Source of the DNA: Massilia sp. METH4
Lineage (GTDB): Bacteria; Pseudomonadota; Gammaproteobacteria; Burkholderiales; Burkholderiaceae_D
Assembly: GCF_037094685.1 (NCBI RefSeq)
Contig: NZ_CP146614.1
Span: forward strand, 310,001-374,000
Reading direction: 5' to 3'
Length of the DNA: 64,000 bases
Shown here: in pieces, positions 1 to 9,555 of the stretch
Position numbering within the stretch: the first letter of the stretch is position 1
Layout of the letters: every line of letters starts with the position of its first letter
The notes under the pieces: generated by a model
Databases searched by the model: none
Seen by the model: only the letters and a program-made list of their open reading frames with translations
Told to the model about the DNA's origin: nothing
Position numbers and translations under genes: made by a program

Positions 1-91
1 GATAGGATTCATAGATAACCAGAAAATCGCAGCCTCGCCCAAGGCCATGCATGGCCGCAGCGTAGCGCATGCGGATGCGGCGCGTCGCCCT

Positions 92-907
92 TCATGCCGC
101 CTTGCGGTACACCGACGGCACGACCGGCTGCACGGCGTTGCTGATCTCGTGCAGGCTTTCCGAATGGCCGATGAAGAACTGGCCACCCGGCTTCAGGCGC
201 GACGTGACGCGTGCCACCACCTGCCGCTTGGTGTCGGCATTAAAGTAGATCATCACATTGCGCAGGAAGACCACGTCGAACATGCCCAGTTCGGAGGGCA
301 GCTGCGTGTTCAGGTTCACCTGGCGAAACAGCACGCGCTCGCGCAGGGCGCGATCCACCAGCAAGGTGCCCTGCTGTTCGCGGATACCCTTCAGGCAGAA
401 GCGCTTCAGGTAATCGGCGGGGACGTGGGTGGCGCGTTCCATCGGATAGTGGCCGACGCGGGCGCGCTGCAGCACGCGCGTGCTGATGTCCGATGCCACC
501 ACTTCCCAGGGTACATCGCCCAGCACATCGGCCAGCACCATCGCGATGCTGTACGGCTCCTCGCCGGAAGAACACGCCGCGCTCCACACGCGGAACGGCC
601 CGTTGCCGGACGCGCCATGCGCCGTGGCCGCCTCGCGCAGCAGGTCGAAGTGGCGCGCCTCGCGGAAGAAATACGTTTCGTTGGTGGTCAGCAGGTCGAC
701 CGCCGTCTGGGTCTCGTCCGGGTGCTGGCCGCCGGCCAGCAGCTCGAAATAGGCGTCGTAGCTCTCCAGCCCGAAGTAGTGCAGCCGCTTGGCGAGCCGG
801 CCGCTGACCAGCGCCTTCTTCGCGTCCGACATCGTGATGCCGGCGATATCGAGGATGAAGCGCTGGAAGCGCGCGAACTCGCGCTCGCTGATGGCGATCG
901 TGCTCAT
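92..907 (-). CDS. cheR: Chemotaxis protein-glutamate methyltransferase CheR
   Basis: A 271-residue CheR that transfers methyl groups from S-adenosylmethionine to glutamates on chemoreceptors, acting with the array at the inner membrane. Visible features are the N-terminal helical domain, the family motif TNETYFFRE at about residues 75-83, the SAM-binding WSAACSSGEEPYS at about 108-120, and a late KPGGQFFIGHSES motif. The loop KGIREQQG in the beta-subdomain is as long as in tail-binding CheRs of enterics, which would suit the FTxF tails of the two nearby receptors (inference). It is the last complete gene of the operon here. Its start codon overlaps the cheW stop (ATGA). Confidence 0.95.
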   Translation of the reverse strand: MSTIAISEREFARFQRFILDIAGITMSDAKKALVSGRLAKRLHYFGLESYDAYFELLAGGQHPDETQTAVDLLTTNETYFFREARHFDLLREAATAHGASGNGPFRVWSAACSSGEEPYSIAMVLADVLGDVPWEVVASDISTRVLQRARVGHYPMERATHVPADYLKRFCLKGIREQQGTLLVDRALRERVLFRQVNLNTQLPSELGMFDVVFLRNVMIYFNADTKRQVVARVTSRLKPGGQFFIGHSESLHEISNAVQPVVPSVYRKAA

Positions 908-1419
908 GCCGCCTGCGCTTCGCCGCCGGCCAGCATGCCCAGCCCGTCGAGCGCCAGTACCTGGGCGACGTTCAGCAGGATCACGAACTTGCCGTTCAGC
1001 TTCGCCATGCCGCCGATGAAGTCGCCGCGGATGCGGGTGCCGAACGACGGTGCCGGCTCGATCTCGGCCAGCGGAATGTCCAGCACCGCGCTCACTGCGT
1101 CGACCACCACGCCCGTCACCTGCCGTTCGCCATCCGCTTCCAGTTCGACGATCACGATGCAGGTGCGCTTGCCGGGCACGGACATCGGCCGGCCGAAGCG
1201 GGCCGCCAGGTCCATCACAGGCACCACGGCGCCGCGCAGGTTGATCACGCCGCGGATCGACTCGGGCATCATCGGCACTTCGGTGATGCCGGCGAACTCG
1301 ATGATTTCCTTCACGGCCATGATGCCGATGCCGAACGACTCGCCGCCCAGCATGAAGGTCAGGTATTGGGCAGCCTCGTTGGCGGCTGCCGCGTTGCTCT
1401 CTTGCTTGGAATGCTTCAT
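904..1419 (-). CDS. cheW: Chemotaxis coupling protein CheW
   Basis: A 171-residue single CheW domain that links receptors to CheA. The body from YLTFMLGGESFGIGI through RGVINLRGAVVPVMDLAARFG and GGMAKLNGKFVILL matches CheW folds throughout. An upstream in-frame start would add 27 low-complexity residues overlapping the preceding receptor gene. The start MKHSKQES at 1419 is preferred because it lies 10 bp after the receptor stop and gives the usual family length. The gene sits between the two large receptors and cheR, so it is co-transcribed with them. Confidence 0.95.
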   Translation of the reverse strand: MKHSKQESNAAAANEAAQYLTFMLGGESFGIGIMAVKEIIEFAGITEVPMMPESIRGVINLRGAVVPVMDLAARFGRPMSVPGKRTCIVIVELEADGERQVTGVVVDAVSAVLDIPLAEIEPAPSFGTRIRGDFIGGMAKLNGKFVILLNVAQVLALDGLGMLAGGEAQAA

Positions 1420-1429
1420 GGTCGGGTCA

Positions 1430-3340
1430 TCAGAAATTGGTGAAGTTCTTGTCGTCCAGGCCGCCCTGGGTGCCGAAGCTGTCGGCCGCGCCGAAGCCAC
1501 GGCGCGGCGCCCGGCCGCTGACCTGGCGCACCCGCGCCAGCACTCGCGCGCCGTCGTTGTTGGCCAGGTGGAAGAAGCTCATCGCCTGCTGCAATTGCTC
1601 GGCCTGGCCGCTCATTTCCTCGGCCGTCGCCGCCAGCTCCTCGGAGCTCGACGCATTCTGCTGCGTGCCCTGGCTCATCTGGCCCACGGCCGCGTTGATC
1701 TGGCCGACGCCGGCCGACTGCTCCTCGGACGCGGCGGTGATTTCCTGCACCAGCTCGGAGGTCCTGCGGATGTTCGGCACCATCTGGTCCAGCAGGTTGC
1801 CGGCGCGCTCGGCCAGCTCCACGCTGGACGTGGCCACTTCGCCGATCTCCTGCGCGGCCACCTGGCTGCGTTCGGCCAGCTTGCGCACCTCGGCCGCCAC
1901 CACGGCAAAGCCCTTGCCATGTTCGCCGGCGCGGGCCGCCTCGATGGCCGCGTTCAGCGCCAGCAGGTTGGTCTGGTAGGCGATATCGTCGATGATGCCG
2001 ATCTGCCTGGCGATCTGCTTCATCGCCGTCACCGTGGCCTTCACCGCTTCGCCGCCTTCGGACGCTTCGCGCGCAGCCTGGGTGGCCATGCCGTCCGTGA
2101 CGCGGGCGTTCTCGGTGTTCTGCGAGATCGATGCCGTCATCTGTTCCAGCGAAGCCGAGGTTTCCTCGACGCTGGCGGCCTGCTCGGATGCGGCTTGCGA
2201 CAGCGACTGCGCGGTGGCCGAGACCTCTTCGGAAGCGGAAGCCAGCGACTGCGCACCGGCATTCACTTCGCCCACCACCTGTGCCAGCTTGTCCATCGTG
2301 CCGTTCGAATATTCCTTCAGCTTGGCGAACGCGCCCTGGTATTCCTTGTCGATGCGCGCCGTCAGGTCGCCCTCGGCCAGCGCCGCCATCACGCGCACCA
2401 CGTCGTCGATACCCGCGCCGGTGGTCGTCATCAACTGGTTCAAGCCATCGCCCATCTCCTTCTGGAAGCCCTGCAGGCCCGCCGTATCGACGCGCGCATC
2501 GAAGTTGCCGCGGTTGGCCGCCGCGATCACGGTGCCCTGGCCGGCGATCACCTGGCGCAGCTTGCCCACCATTTGCTCCACGGCGAACAGCATGCTGTCG
2601 TCGTCGCCCTTGCGCAACTTGACTTCGCCGGACAGGTCGCCGGCGGCGATGCGCTGCATCAATTCGGCCGCATAGGCGGGTTCACCGCCCAGGGTGCGGG
2701 TCAGGCTGAGCGTGATCCAGATGGCCATGCCGACGCCCATCAGCGTTGCCAGCGTGCCCAGCATGACCTGCTGGTTGCGGGCGTTCACGTAAGCCTCGGT
2801 CGCGTGTTCGCCGGAGCTCGCCATCGAGGCATCCTGGTGCGCGATCAGCTTGCGGATCGTGCCGATATACGTCGCCTGGATGCCTTCGAGCTTGTTGACC
2901 AGCAGGTCGCGCGCTTCCGCGCGCTGGCCCGCGGCCACGAGGCGCAGGAATTCCTCCTGGATCACGCGGTACTGCTCGCGCGTTTCCACCACCGCCTGCA
3001 AGGCTTCCTTGCCGTCCGGCGAAGCGACGACCTTCTTCAGCTTTTCCAGTGTCTCGCGCAGCTTGGTGCGCTCGCCTTCGATCGTTGCCAGTTCGCGGCG
3101 CGCGACCGCCGCGTCGTCGAAGATCACCACGTTGCGCATGGCGATCGCGATGGTCGTGATATTGCCGATCAGGTCATGGGCCATCACGACCTTCGGGTAC
3201 TTGTCGCCAACCAGTTCGTTGACGTTTTCGCTGACGCTCGCCAGGCTGCGAATGCCCAGCAGTACGCTGGCTGCCAGCAGGATGCCGACGACGCCGAAGC
3301 CCAGGGCCAGGCGGGCGCTTACTTTCATGTTACGGAACAA
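1430..3340 (-). CDS. Methyl-accepting chemotaxis protein with several HAMP-like segments
   Basis: A 636-residue transmembrane chemoreceptor. TM1 is at about residues 9-29, followed by a helical periplasmic sensor of the 4HB_MCP kind, TM2 at about 192-213, a HAMP region, then two further HAMP-like stretches (around [14 protein letters not shown]) before the signalling hairpin. The hairpin tip [28 protein letters not shown] is the classic MCP core and interacts with CheA/CheW (quoted here in overlapping parts: [28 protein letters not shown]). The C-terminus is a flexible linker ending DDKNFTNF, which resembles the xWxxF tail used by CheR/CheB tethering but with Phe for Trp. The signalling half is almost the same as that of the next receptor gene, so the two are recent paralogues with different sensors. 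The ligand is unknown. Confidence 0.93.
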   Translation of the reverse strand: MFRNMKVSARLALGFGVVGILLAASVLLGIRSLASVSENVNELVGDKYPKVVMAHDLIGNITTIAIAMRNVVIFDDAAVARRELATIEGERTKLRETLEKLKKVVASPDGKEALQAVVETREQYRVIQEEFLRLVAAGQRAEARDLLVNKLEGIQATYIGTIRKLIAHQDASMASSGEHATEAYVNARNQQVMLGTLATLMGVGMAIWITLSLTRTLGGEPAYAAELMQRIAAGDLSGEVKLRKGDDDSMLFAVEQMVGKLRQVIAGQGTVIAAANRGNFDARVDTAGLQGFQKEMGDGLNQLMTTTGAGIDDVVRVMAALAEGDLTARIDKEYQGAFAKLKEYSNGTMDKLAQVVGEVNAGAQSLASASEEVSATAQSLSQAASEQAASVEETSASLEQMTASISQNTENARVTDGMATQAAREASEGGEAVKATVTAMKQIARQIGIIDDIAYQTNLLALNAAIEAARAGEHGKGFAVVAAEVRKLAERSQVAAQEIGEVATSSVELAERAGNLLDQMVPNIRRTSELVQEITAASEEQSAGVGQINAAVGQMSQGTQQNASSSEELAATAEEMSGQAEQLQQAMSFFHLANNDGARVLARVRQVSGRAPRRGFGAADSFGTQGGLDDKNFTNF

Positions 3341-3394
3341 GGTGTTCTCCTTGCGGCCACCGGCCGCGGGTTTTTTCTAGACAGTCAAGAATGA

Positions 3395-5023
3395 TCAGAA
3401 ACGGGTGAAGCTGGCTTCATCCAGTCCCGCCTCGGCAAAGGCCGGCTGCATGGCGATGCTCTTCGGCTTTTTCGGCGCCGCCGCCGTGCGCGGTGCCCGG
3501 GCAGCCGGCTTGCGGGATGCGGCACCGCCATCGAGCTTGAAGAAGCTCATCGCCTGCTGCAGCTGTTCGGCCTGGCCGCTCATCTCCTCGGCCGTCGCCG
3601 CCAGCTCCTCGGAGCTCGACGCGTTCTGCTGCGTGCCCTGGCTCATCTGGCCCACGGCCGCGTTGATCTGGCCCACGCCGGCCGACTGCTCCTCGGACGC
3701 GGCGGTGATTTCCTGCACCAGGTCCGACGTCTTGCGGATATTCGGCACCATCTGGTCCAGCAGGTTGCCGGCGCGCTCGGCCAGTTCCACGCTGGACGTG
3801 GCCACTTCGCCGATTTCCTGCGCTGCCACCTGGCTGCGTTCGGCCAGCTTGCGCACCTCGGCGGCCACCACGGCGAAGCCCTTGCCGTGCTCGCCTGCGC
3901 GCGCCGCCTCGATGGCCGCGTTCAGCGCGAGCAGGTTCGTCTGATACGCGATATCGTCGATGATGCCGATCTGCTTGGCGATCTGCTTCATCGCCGTCAC
4001 CGTGGCCTTCACCGCTTCGCCGCCTTCGGCCGCTTCGCGCGATGCCTGGGTGGCCATGCCGTCCGTGACGCGGGCGTTCTCGGTGTTCTGCGAGATCGAT
4101 GCCGTCATCTGTTCCAGCGAAGCCGAGGTTTCCTCGACGCTGGCGGCCTGCTCGGAAGCGGCCTGCGACAGCGATTGCGCGGTAGCCGAGACTTCTTCGG
4201 AAGCCGAGGCCAGCGACTGGGCGCCGGCGTTCACGTCGGTGACCACCTGCGTGAGCTTGACGATCATCTGGTTCATCGCCTGCAGCAGCATGCCGGCTTC
4301 ATCGCGGGAGTTGCTGTCGATGCGCACGGTCAGGTCGCCTTCGGCGAGGCTGTTCGCGGCAGTGACGGCCTGGCGCAGCGCCCGGGTAATCGACAGCGTG
4401 ATCGATACGCCGATCCCGATTGCCAGCAGGACGGCGGCAATCGCCATGCCCACCGTCATCGCCTTGGTGCTCTCAAACGTCTTGTCCGCGTCGGCGGCGA
4501 AGTCATCCATGCGGGCGCTCTGGAACTTGATCATGTCGTCGAAGGCCTGGATCAGTTCCCGGTTGACGGGCGCGTATTCGTTGGTGACGAAATCGGCAGC
4601 CGCCTGCTTGTCCGTGCGGAACAGCGTATAGAACTTCTCGTACTTCGATTCGAGCTTGGCACGCTTTTCCATGATCACATCGACCAGGTGGCGCCCCTTC
4701 TCGGTGGAAATAAGCTTCTGCAGTTCCGCCATACGCTGGCCGGTCTCAGTACGAATGCGCTCGACGGTCTTGACATGGCGCTCCACTTCCGCATCGCTCC
4801 GGGTCAGCAGCATGCCGCGCAGCTGGCGCCCCGCATCGATCGAGTCACGCACCATATTCTGGGTGACGATCACTTTCGGATACGCGTCAAGGCGGATGCT
4901 GTCCGACACCTGGTCCATCTCGCTCATGCCCCGCACCGCAAGCAGCGAAACGACCAGGAGCAGCACCAGCACGATGCCAAAGCCCAGCGCGAGCCGGACA
5001 CCAATTTTCATATTCTTCAGCAC
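3395..5023 (-). CDS. Methyl-accepting chemotaxis protein
   Basis: A 542-residue chemoreceptor with TM1 at about residues 8-28, a four-helix-type periplasmic domain, TM2 at about 188-211, one HAMP domain ([20 protein letters not shown]), and a full signalling hairpin. From [20 protein letters not shown] onward it is nearly identical to the receptor at 1430-3340, while the periplasmic domains differ, so the pair arose by duplication with sensor divergence or by gene conversion. The C-terminus is a Lys/Ala/Pro-rich linker ending in LDEASFTRF, again an FTxF tail. It lies 54 bp before the next receptor start and 46 bp after the cheA stop, in the same operon. Confidence 0.94.
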   Translation of the reverse strand: MLKNMKIGVRLALGFGIVLVLLLVVSLLAVRGMSEMDQVSDSIRLDAYPKVIVTQNMVRDSIDAGRQLRGMLLTRSDAEVERHVKTVERIRTETGQRMAELQKLISTEKGRHLVDVIMEKRAKLESKYEKFYTLFRTDKQAAADFVTNEYAPVNRELIQAFDDMIKFQSARMDDFAADADKTFESTKAMTVGMAIAAVLLAIGIGVSITLSITRALRQAVTAANSLAEGDLTVRIDSNSRDEAGMLLQAMNQMIVKLTQVVTDVNAGAQSLASASEEVSATAQSLSQAASEQAASVEETSASLEQMTASISQNTENARVTDGMATQASREAAEGGEAVKATVTAMKQIAKQIGIIDDIAYQTNLLALNAAIEAARAGEHGKGFAVVAAEVRKLAERSQVAAQEIGEVATSSVELAERAGNLLDQMVPNIRKTSDLVQEITAASEEQSAGVGQINAAVGQMSQGTQQNASSSEELAATAEEMSGQAEQLQQAMSFFKLDGGAASRKPAARAPRTAAAPKKPKSIAMQPAFAEAGLDEASFTRF

Positions 5024-5069
5024 GATGGCTCTCCAAGAATCAAGGGACTACGAAGGTTTATTGAGGATT

Positions 5070-7205
5070 TCATGCGGCGGCGGCCAAGCTGTCGGCCTCG
5101 ACGCCGTTCAGCAGCGCCGCCATGTCGAGAATCAATGCCACGTCGCCATTGCCCAGGATCGACGATCCGGACAGGAAACGCGCACCGCTGAAGACCTTGC
5201 CGAGCGGCTTGATCACGGTCTGGAACTCGCCCAGCAGCGTGTCGACCACCAGGCCCGCGCGGCTGCTACCGTAGCGCACCACGACGATGCTCTGTCGCCG
5301 TGCCGCACCGCCGGTCAGCGCGAAGCGCTCGCGCAGCCGCACGAACGGCAGCGGGCTGCCGCGCAGGTCGACATAGTCGGAAGACTGCGCACGCTCGGCG
5401 TCGTCGCGGAACTCGATGCACTCCTCGACCATCTCCATCGGGATCACGAACACCGACTTGCCCACGCCGACCTGGAAGCCGTTGATGATCGCCAGCGTCA
5501 GCGGCAGGCGCACGGTGACCGTGGTGCCGACGCCTTCCGTGCTGGCGATTTCCACGCTGCCGCGCAGCGCCACGATATTGCGCTTGACGACATCCATGCC
5601 CACGCCGCGGCCGGACAAGTTCGTCACCTGCTCCGCGGTCGAGAAGCCCGGCTCGAAGATCAGGCCGAAGATTTCCTTGTCCGACAGCGTGCGGCCCGGC
5701 TCCACCAGGCCGCGCTCGACCGCCTTGGCCAGGATGCGCTCCCGCTTCAGGCCCCCGCCGTCATCGGTGACTTCGATGACGATGCTGCCCGAGTCGTGGT
5801 AGGCGTTCAGCGCCACCGTGCCCTGCGCCGGCTTGCCGCGCGCGAGGCGCACGTCCGCCGGTTCGATGCCATGGTCCATGGCGTTGCGCACCAGGTGCGT
5901 CAGCGGATCGCCGATCTTCTCGACCACCGTCTTGTCCAGTTCCGCGTCCTCGCCCGACACCTGCAGGCGGATATCCTTGCCGATCTCGCGCGATACATCG
6001 TGCACCACCCGCTGGAAGCGGTTGAACGTGGCGCCGATCTTCACCATGCGCAGCTGCAGCGCGCTGTCGCGCACTTCCTCGACGAGGCCCGACAGCGTGG
6101 ACGTGCATTCGAGCAGTTCGGGGATTTGCGTGCGCCGGGCGACCAGGTTGGCGCCCGCGCCCGCGATGATCAATTCGCCCACCAGGTTGATCAGGCGGTC
6201 GAGCTTGTCCGAGTCGACGCGGATCGAGCGGCTCTCGGCCGGTGCCGCCTTCGGCTCCGGCGCCTGCTTCTGCTTGGCCAGCGCCGCCTGCACGACGGTC
6301 GGCTGGATCACGCCCTGGTCGACGAGGATCTCGCCGAGCGGGGCACCGGCCGCGCCGCCGGCGGCCTGCACGGCCAGCGCCCGCTCCAGCTCATGCGCCG
6401 TGATGCTGCCGCAGCGCACCAGCATTTCGCCCAGGCGTTCGCGCTGGTCCGGCACTTCGTCCAACCAGGCCAGGTATTCGGTGATACGGTTTTCCGGCGG
6501 CAAGATGCGGATCTGGCAATCGTCGCGCACGAAGTCGAACACGCTGTCGATCGCAGCCTTGTCGGCACTGCTGTGGAAGCCGATCTCGAAGCCGAGGTAG
6601 CAGGATTCCGGGTCGAACTCGTCCGCGGCGGGCAGGGCGTCGGCCAGCGTGGCAATGCCCGTGATCGTGCCCATCTGGCTTAGGTAGCGGATGAACGACA
6701 GCGGGTCCATGCCGTTCCTCAGCACATCGCGGCCGAAACGCAGCGAGATATGCCACTGCTCGGCGTTGCCGGCCTGCGGGCGGGCGGTGTCCGCCGCCCG
6801 CGCCGGCGCGGCCATGCCGCCGTCGAGATAAACCTGCAAGGCGGCCAGCAATGGCTCGCCGGCACCGACCAGCGCGGCATCGCTCTCCAGCGTGCCCGCC
6901 TCGACGGCGTCGACGAGGTGGCCGATATGGTCGCAGCAGCCCAGTAACAGCGTCACCAGCGCGTCGTCGACGGGCACGGCGCCGTCGCGCACCTTGTCCA
7001 GCACACTCTCGGCTACGTGCGTGAAGTCGACCACGGCGTCCAGGCCGAACATGCCGGCCGAACCCTTGATGGTGTGCGCGGCGCGGAAGATCGCATTCAC
7101 GGCCTCGGGCCCGTCGTGCGCCACCACCAGCAGCGCGTTCTCCATCTGCTCGAGCAGCTCGCGGCTCTCGGCGATGAAGGTATGCATCACCTGGTCGATA
7201 TTCAT
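5070..7205 (-). CDS. cheA: Chemotaxis histidine kinase CheA
   Basis: A 711-residue CheA. The N-terminal HPt domain carries the phosphorylated histidine in FRAAHTIKGSAGMF (about His44). A variable 130-300 region follows, then a dimerisation domain (DKLDRLINLVGELII), an HATPase domain with N-box HLVRNAMDHGIEP, G1 DDGGGL and G2 GRGVGMDVVK, and a C-terminal CheW-like domain. The middle region is long, includes an Ala/Pro-rich linker, and has no clear CheY-binding P2 domain. It phosphorylates CheY encoded two genes upstream. Its start overlaps the STAS gene stop (ATGA), implying translational coupling. Confidence 0.96.
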   Translation of the reverse strand: MNIDQVMHTFIAESRELLEQMENALLVVAHDGPEAVNAIFRAAHTIKGSAGMFGLDAVVDFTHVAESVLDKVRDGAVPVDDALVTLLLGCCDHIGHLVDAVEAGTLESDAALVGAGEPLLAALQVYLDGGMAAPARAADTARPQAGNAEQWHISLRFGRDVLRNGMDPLSFIRYLSQMGTITGIATLADALPAADEFDPESCYLGFEIGFHSSADKAAIDSVFDFVRDDCQIRILPPENRITEYLAWLDEVPDQRERLGEMLVRCGSITAHELERALAVQAAGGAAGAPLGEILVDQGVIQPTVVQAALAKQKQAPEPKAAPAESRSIRVDSDKLDRLINLVGELIIAGAGANLVARRTQIPELLECTSTLSGLVEEVRDSALQLRMVKIGATFNRFQRVVHDVSREIGKDIRLQVSGEDAELDKTVVEKIGDPLTHLVRNAMDHGIEPADVRLARGKPAQGTVALNAYHDSGSIVIEVTDDGGGLKRERILAKAVERGLVEPGRTLSDKEIFGLIFEPGFSTAEQVTNLSGRGVGMDVVKRNIVALRGSVEIASTEGVGTTVTVRLPLTLAIINGFQVGVGKSVFVIPMEMVEECIEFRDDAERAQSSDYVDLRGSPLPFVRLRERFALTGGAARRQSIVVVRYGSSRAGLVVDTLLGEFQTVIKPLGKVFSGARFLSGSSILGNGDVALILDMAALLNGVEADSLAAAA

Positions 7206-7525
7206 TGCATGCCTTTCGGTTCATCGATGCCGGGGAACGGCACGCCGAGCAGCGCGAACACATCCTGTACGGCGGCGCTGGCGCCCTGCACGCGCAGGGT
7301 CTTGCCGAGGCGCGCGGCTTCCTGCCGCGCCACCAGCAGCAGCTGCAGGCCGGCGCTGTCGAATTCGGTCACGGCCGACAGGTCGAACGCCGGCGTCTCC
7401 TGCTGGCGCGCGGCGTCCAGCAGCACGTCCTTCAACTCGGCCGCGCGGTAGATCGTCAGCTCGCCCTCGACGGCGAGGGCCGCAACGGGCCCTTGGCTCT
7501 CGCCAATACTCATGTGGTTCTCCAT
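7202..7525 (-). CDS. STAS-domain protein (anti-sigma factor antagonist-like)
   Basis: A 107-residue single STAS domain of the SpoIIAA/MlaB kind: EGELTIYRAAELKDVLLDAA, then the switch region FDLSAVTEFDSAGLQLLLV. The serine in DSAGLQLL sits where SpoIIAA-type proteins are phosphorylated. No partner kinase of the anti-sigma type lies in the operon. It is tightly coupled to cheA by a 4-bp overlap, so it probably modulates the signalling complex rather than a sigma factor (inference). The protein could start four codons later at MSIGES, and the choice is not settled by the sequence. Confidence 0.85.
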   Translation of the reverse strand: MENHMSIGESQGPVAALAVEGELTIYRAAELKDVLLDAARQQETPAFDLSAVTEFDSAGLQLLLVARQEAARLGKTLRVQGASAAVQDVFALLGVPFPGIDEPKGMQ

Positions 7526-7562
7526 GGGATGTGATCTCCCGCCGGGCGGGAGGACCTCGGCT

Positions 7563-7931
7563 TTACGGCATGACCAGCTTTTGCACGGCGGCCAGCAGCT
7601 GGTCGGGCTTGAACGGCTTGACCATCCAGGCGCGCGCGCCGGCAGCCTGGCCTTCGGCCTTCTTTTCCTGCTGCGATTCGGTGGTGAGCATCATTACCGG
7701 CGTGAACTTGTAGGCCGGGCGGGTCTTCAGTTCGCGCACGAAGCTGATGCCGTCCATGTTCGGCATGTTCACGTCGCTGATGATCAGGTTGACCTTCTGG
7801 CCCGTCAGCTTGGACAGTGCGTCCTTGCCGTCGCAACCTTCGATCACGTCATAGCCGGCCTGGCGCAGTGCGATGCCGACGACCTGGCGGATGGACAGGG
7901 AATCGTCCACGACCATGATGGTTTTTGCCAT
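7563..7931 (-). CDS. cheY: Chemotaxis response regulator CheY
   Basis: A 122-residue stand-alone receiver domain. The acidic pocket is VVDDS at about residues 7-11, the phospho-acceptor Asp is in IISDVNMPNMDG (about Asp53), the conserved Thr is in MLTTES, and the Lys is in MVKPFKPDQL. The absence of an output domain and the position between a receptor and cheA support a CheY role: binding the flagellar switch FliM or another output when phosphorylated by CheA. Confidence 0.94.
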   Translation of the reverse strand: MAKTIMVVDDSLSIRQVVGIALRQAGYDVIEGCDGKDALSKLTGQKVNLIISDVNMPNMDGISFVRELKTRPAYKFTPVMMLTTESQQEKKAEGQAAGARAWMVKPFKPDQLLAAVQKLVMP

Positions 7932-7940
7932 GTAAGGCTC

Positions 7941-9062
7941 CTAGAAAAATGTGATTTCGTCTTCCTGCCGGGGCGCCGGCTTGGCGCCCCCCAGGTGCAG
8001 CGTGCGTTCCTCGGCCATCGCGTACGTGCTTTCCAGCTCGGCCAGCAGCGGGCGGGCGTCCAGCGGCAGCGGCACGCCCTGGCCTTGTTGTTCGTCCAGG
8101 TAGGACGGCAGGCGCGCGATGTTCTGCTGCACGTGCGACAGGATCTGGCTGACGCGGTCCTGGAACTGCAACTGCACCAGCGCCTCGGCCACCTCGGCCT
8201 GGATGCCCGTGCTTTCCTGCTGCAGCAGGTCGGAGGACTGCACCAGCGCATCGGTCACGCCCCGGAACGACGACAGGACGTTGCCGATCATCTGTTCCGA
8301 CGCCTGCACCGCCTCTCCTTCCGCGCGCATCGAATCGCTGGCGGCGCGGCAGGTGTCGCCGATCGCGGCGCTGATCTGGCCAACCTGTTGGGCGATGTGC
8401 TTGCCGGCGTCAGCCGAACGGTTCGACAGCATGCGCACCTCGTTGGCCACCACGGCGAAGCCGCGGCCCGCCTCGCCGGCGCGGGCCGCCTCGATCGCGG
8501 CGTTCAGCGCCAGCAGGTTGGTCTGCCAGGCGATGCTGGCCACGTCGGCCGCCATCGTCTGCAACTGCGCCGTGACCTGCTGCAGGCCTTCGATCTTTTG
8601 CAGCATCTGCTGCTTGCTGGCGGCGGCGCTGGCGAGCATTTCGAGCAGCGAGCGCAATTCCTTCTCGCTGGCGGCGAACACCTCGACGATGCTGCCGCCC
8701 TCATGGTGGCGCGCGGCGCCCGAGGCGGCCAGCGCCTGCTCCAGCTTGACCACGATGCCGGAGAAACGCTCGACCAGCGCCACGACGGCCGTTTCCATCT
8801 GCGCGCGCGACGCATCGATATGCGATGCCCACACGCCGGAAACCTCGCCGGCGAACTGGCGGCGGGTGGCCAGGTACTCATCCGCCGAAGCGGCTGCCTG
8901 AGGCGCCGCACCATGCTGGAAGAAAGCCCAGGCGCCGGCGGCCAGCAGCAACGCGGCGATCGCGAAGCCGTGCCACTGCCAGCCGGCCAGGGGCACGATG
9001 GCGCACGCTGCCGCGAAGGCCAGCGCCAGGGGATAACAGGAATGCAGTGGGCGTTGGCGCAT
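7941..9062 (-). CDS. Short MCP-like receptor with CheZ-like C-terminal motif
   Basis: About 373 residues from the ATG at 9062; a GTG one codon upstream is also possible. Two adjacent hydrophobic segments lie in the first 50 residues with almost no periplasmic loop, and there is no HAMP domain. The signalling tip [20 protein letters not shown] is intact. After the hairpin, at about residues 300-308, comes FQDRVSQIL, where D-R-V-S-Q fits the DxxxQ pattern of CheZ-family CheY phosphatases, and the protein ends in an acidic EDEITFF tail. This could be a receptor that also touches phospho-CheY (inference). No cheZ is present in the window. It is the first gene of the chemotaxis operon. Confidence 0.85.
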   Translation of the reverse strand: MRQRPLHSCYPLALAFAAACAIVPLAGWQWHGFAIAALLLAAGAWAFFQHGAAPQAAASADEYLATRRQFAGEVSGVWASHIDASRAQMETAVVALVERFSGIVVKLEQALAASGAARHHEGGSIVEVFAASEKELRSLLEMLASAAASKQQMLQKIEGLQQVTAQLQTMAADVASIAWQTNLLALNAAIEAARAGEAGRGFAVVANEVRMLSNRSADAGKHIAQQVGQISAAIGDTCRAASDSMRAEGEAVQASEQMIGNVLSSFRGVTDALVQSSDLLQQESTGIQAEVAEALVQLQFQDRVSQILSHVQQNIARLPSYLDEQQGQGVPLPLDARPLLAELESTYAMAEERTLHLGGAKPAPRQEDEITFF

Positions 9063-9310
9063 CACGCGTCGCTCCGTCTCGTCGGCAAAAGTAAATCGGG
9101 GATTGAACTGGGAGTACCGCGTCGGGTAATCACTTGCACGATCGGATTAACCGTGCACGGGATGTATATTGCAGAGGATATTGCCGTCCCGCAAGACAGC
9201 GCGCGACAAATTCATGTTAATGGTCGCAAAAAACCGACATAGCTTGATTTGGAGCTAACGTATTGTCGCGATTGAAGTTTTTATTGAAATTGACAGAGAG
9301 TCAGGATTAA

Positions 9311-9411
9311 GAGCGCCTAACAAATCCCGCAGGGCAAGGCGCGGCGTCGAAGACAGTACACCTGTACGGCGAGACGCTGCAACGCAGCCATGGGGGTTTT
9401 GTTAGGCGCTC
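9311..9411. repeat. 101-bp palindromic intergenic element
   Basis: The ends form a 14-bp perfect inverted repeat: GAGCGCCTAACAAA at 9311-9324 and its complement at 9398-9411. The interior contains further short self-complementary parts (GTACACCTGTAC at 9356-9367; GCGTC at 9343-9347 with GACGC at 9373-9377). It lies in the 493-bp gap between the chemotaxis operon start and the PEP-CTERM gene end. No reading frame with family resemblance is visible. Apart from this element and the terminator at 9512-9536, nothing else is recognised in 9063-9555. It looks like a dispersed repeat, but only one copy occurs in this window. Confidence 0.6.
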
Positions 9412-9507
9412 CAAACCTGCGGCTCGTCACCGAGGCGATGACAGGCCAATAATCAATACATGGGTATGCATTTATTACATGCGTTTAATGCACGGAAAAT
9501 ACAGCGA

Positions 9508-9536
9508 TAAAAAAAGCCGGCTGGAAGCCGGCTTTT
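9508..9536 (-). terminator. Rho-independent terminator of the PEP-CTERM gene
   Basis: Read on the minus strand, a stem AAAAGCCGGC/GCCGGCTTTT (9512-9521 with 9527-9536, 5-nt loop) is followed by a T-run, about 20 bp beyond the stop of the gene at 9556. Confidence 0.85.
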
Positions 9537-9555
9537 ATCGGGACGAAAAGATGGA

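Noticed and set aside
1..70. Partial minus-strand frame open to the left edge (starts MRYAAAMHGL at 70)
   Set aside because: Only 23 codons are visible and no family is recognisable; cheD or cheB would be expected next, but the residues do not identify either. A 14-bp palindrome GGCCATGCATGGCC at 44-57 lies inside it.
47..3394. A 1115-codon plus-strand open frame opposite cheR, cheW and an MCP gene
   Set aside because: It is a mirror of strongly conserved minus-strand genes, rich in Arg/His/Ala with no domain. Long antisense frames are expected at this GC content. The same applies to frames opposite cheA, spoT, edd, the RND pump and fliI.
9079..9106. FliA-like promoter before the chemotaxis operon (TCAA, 16-bp gap, GCCGACGA)
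   Set aside because: Spacing is 16 rather than 15, and the start of transcription would lie within a few bases of the start codon, leaving almost no leader.
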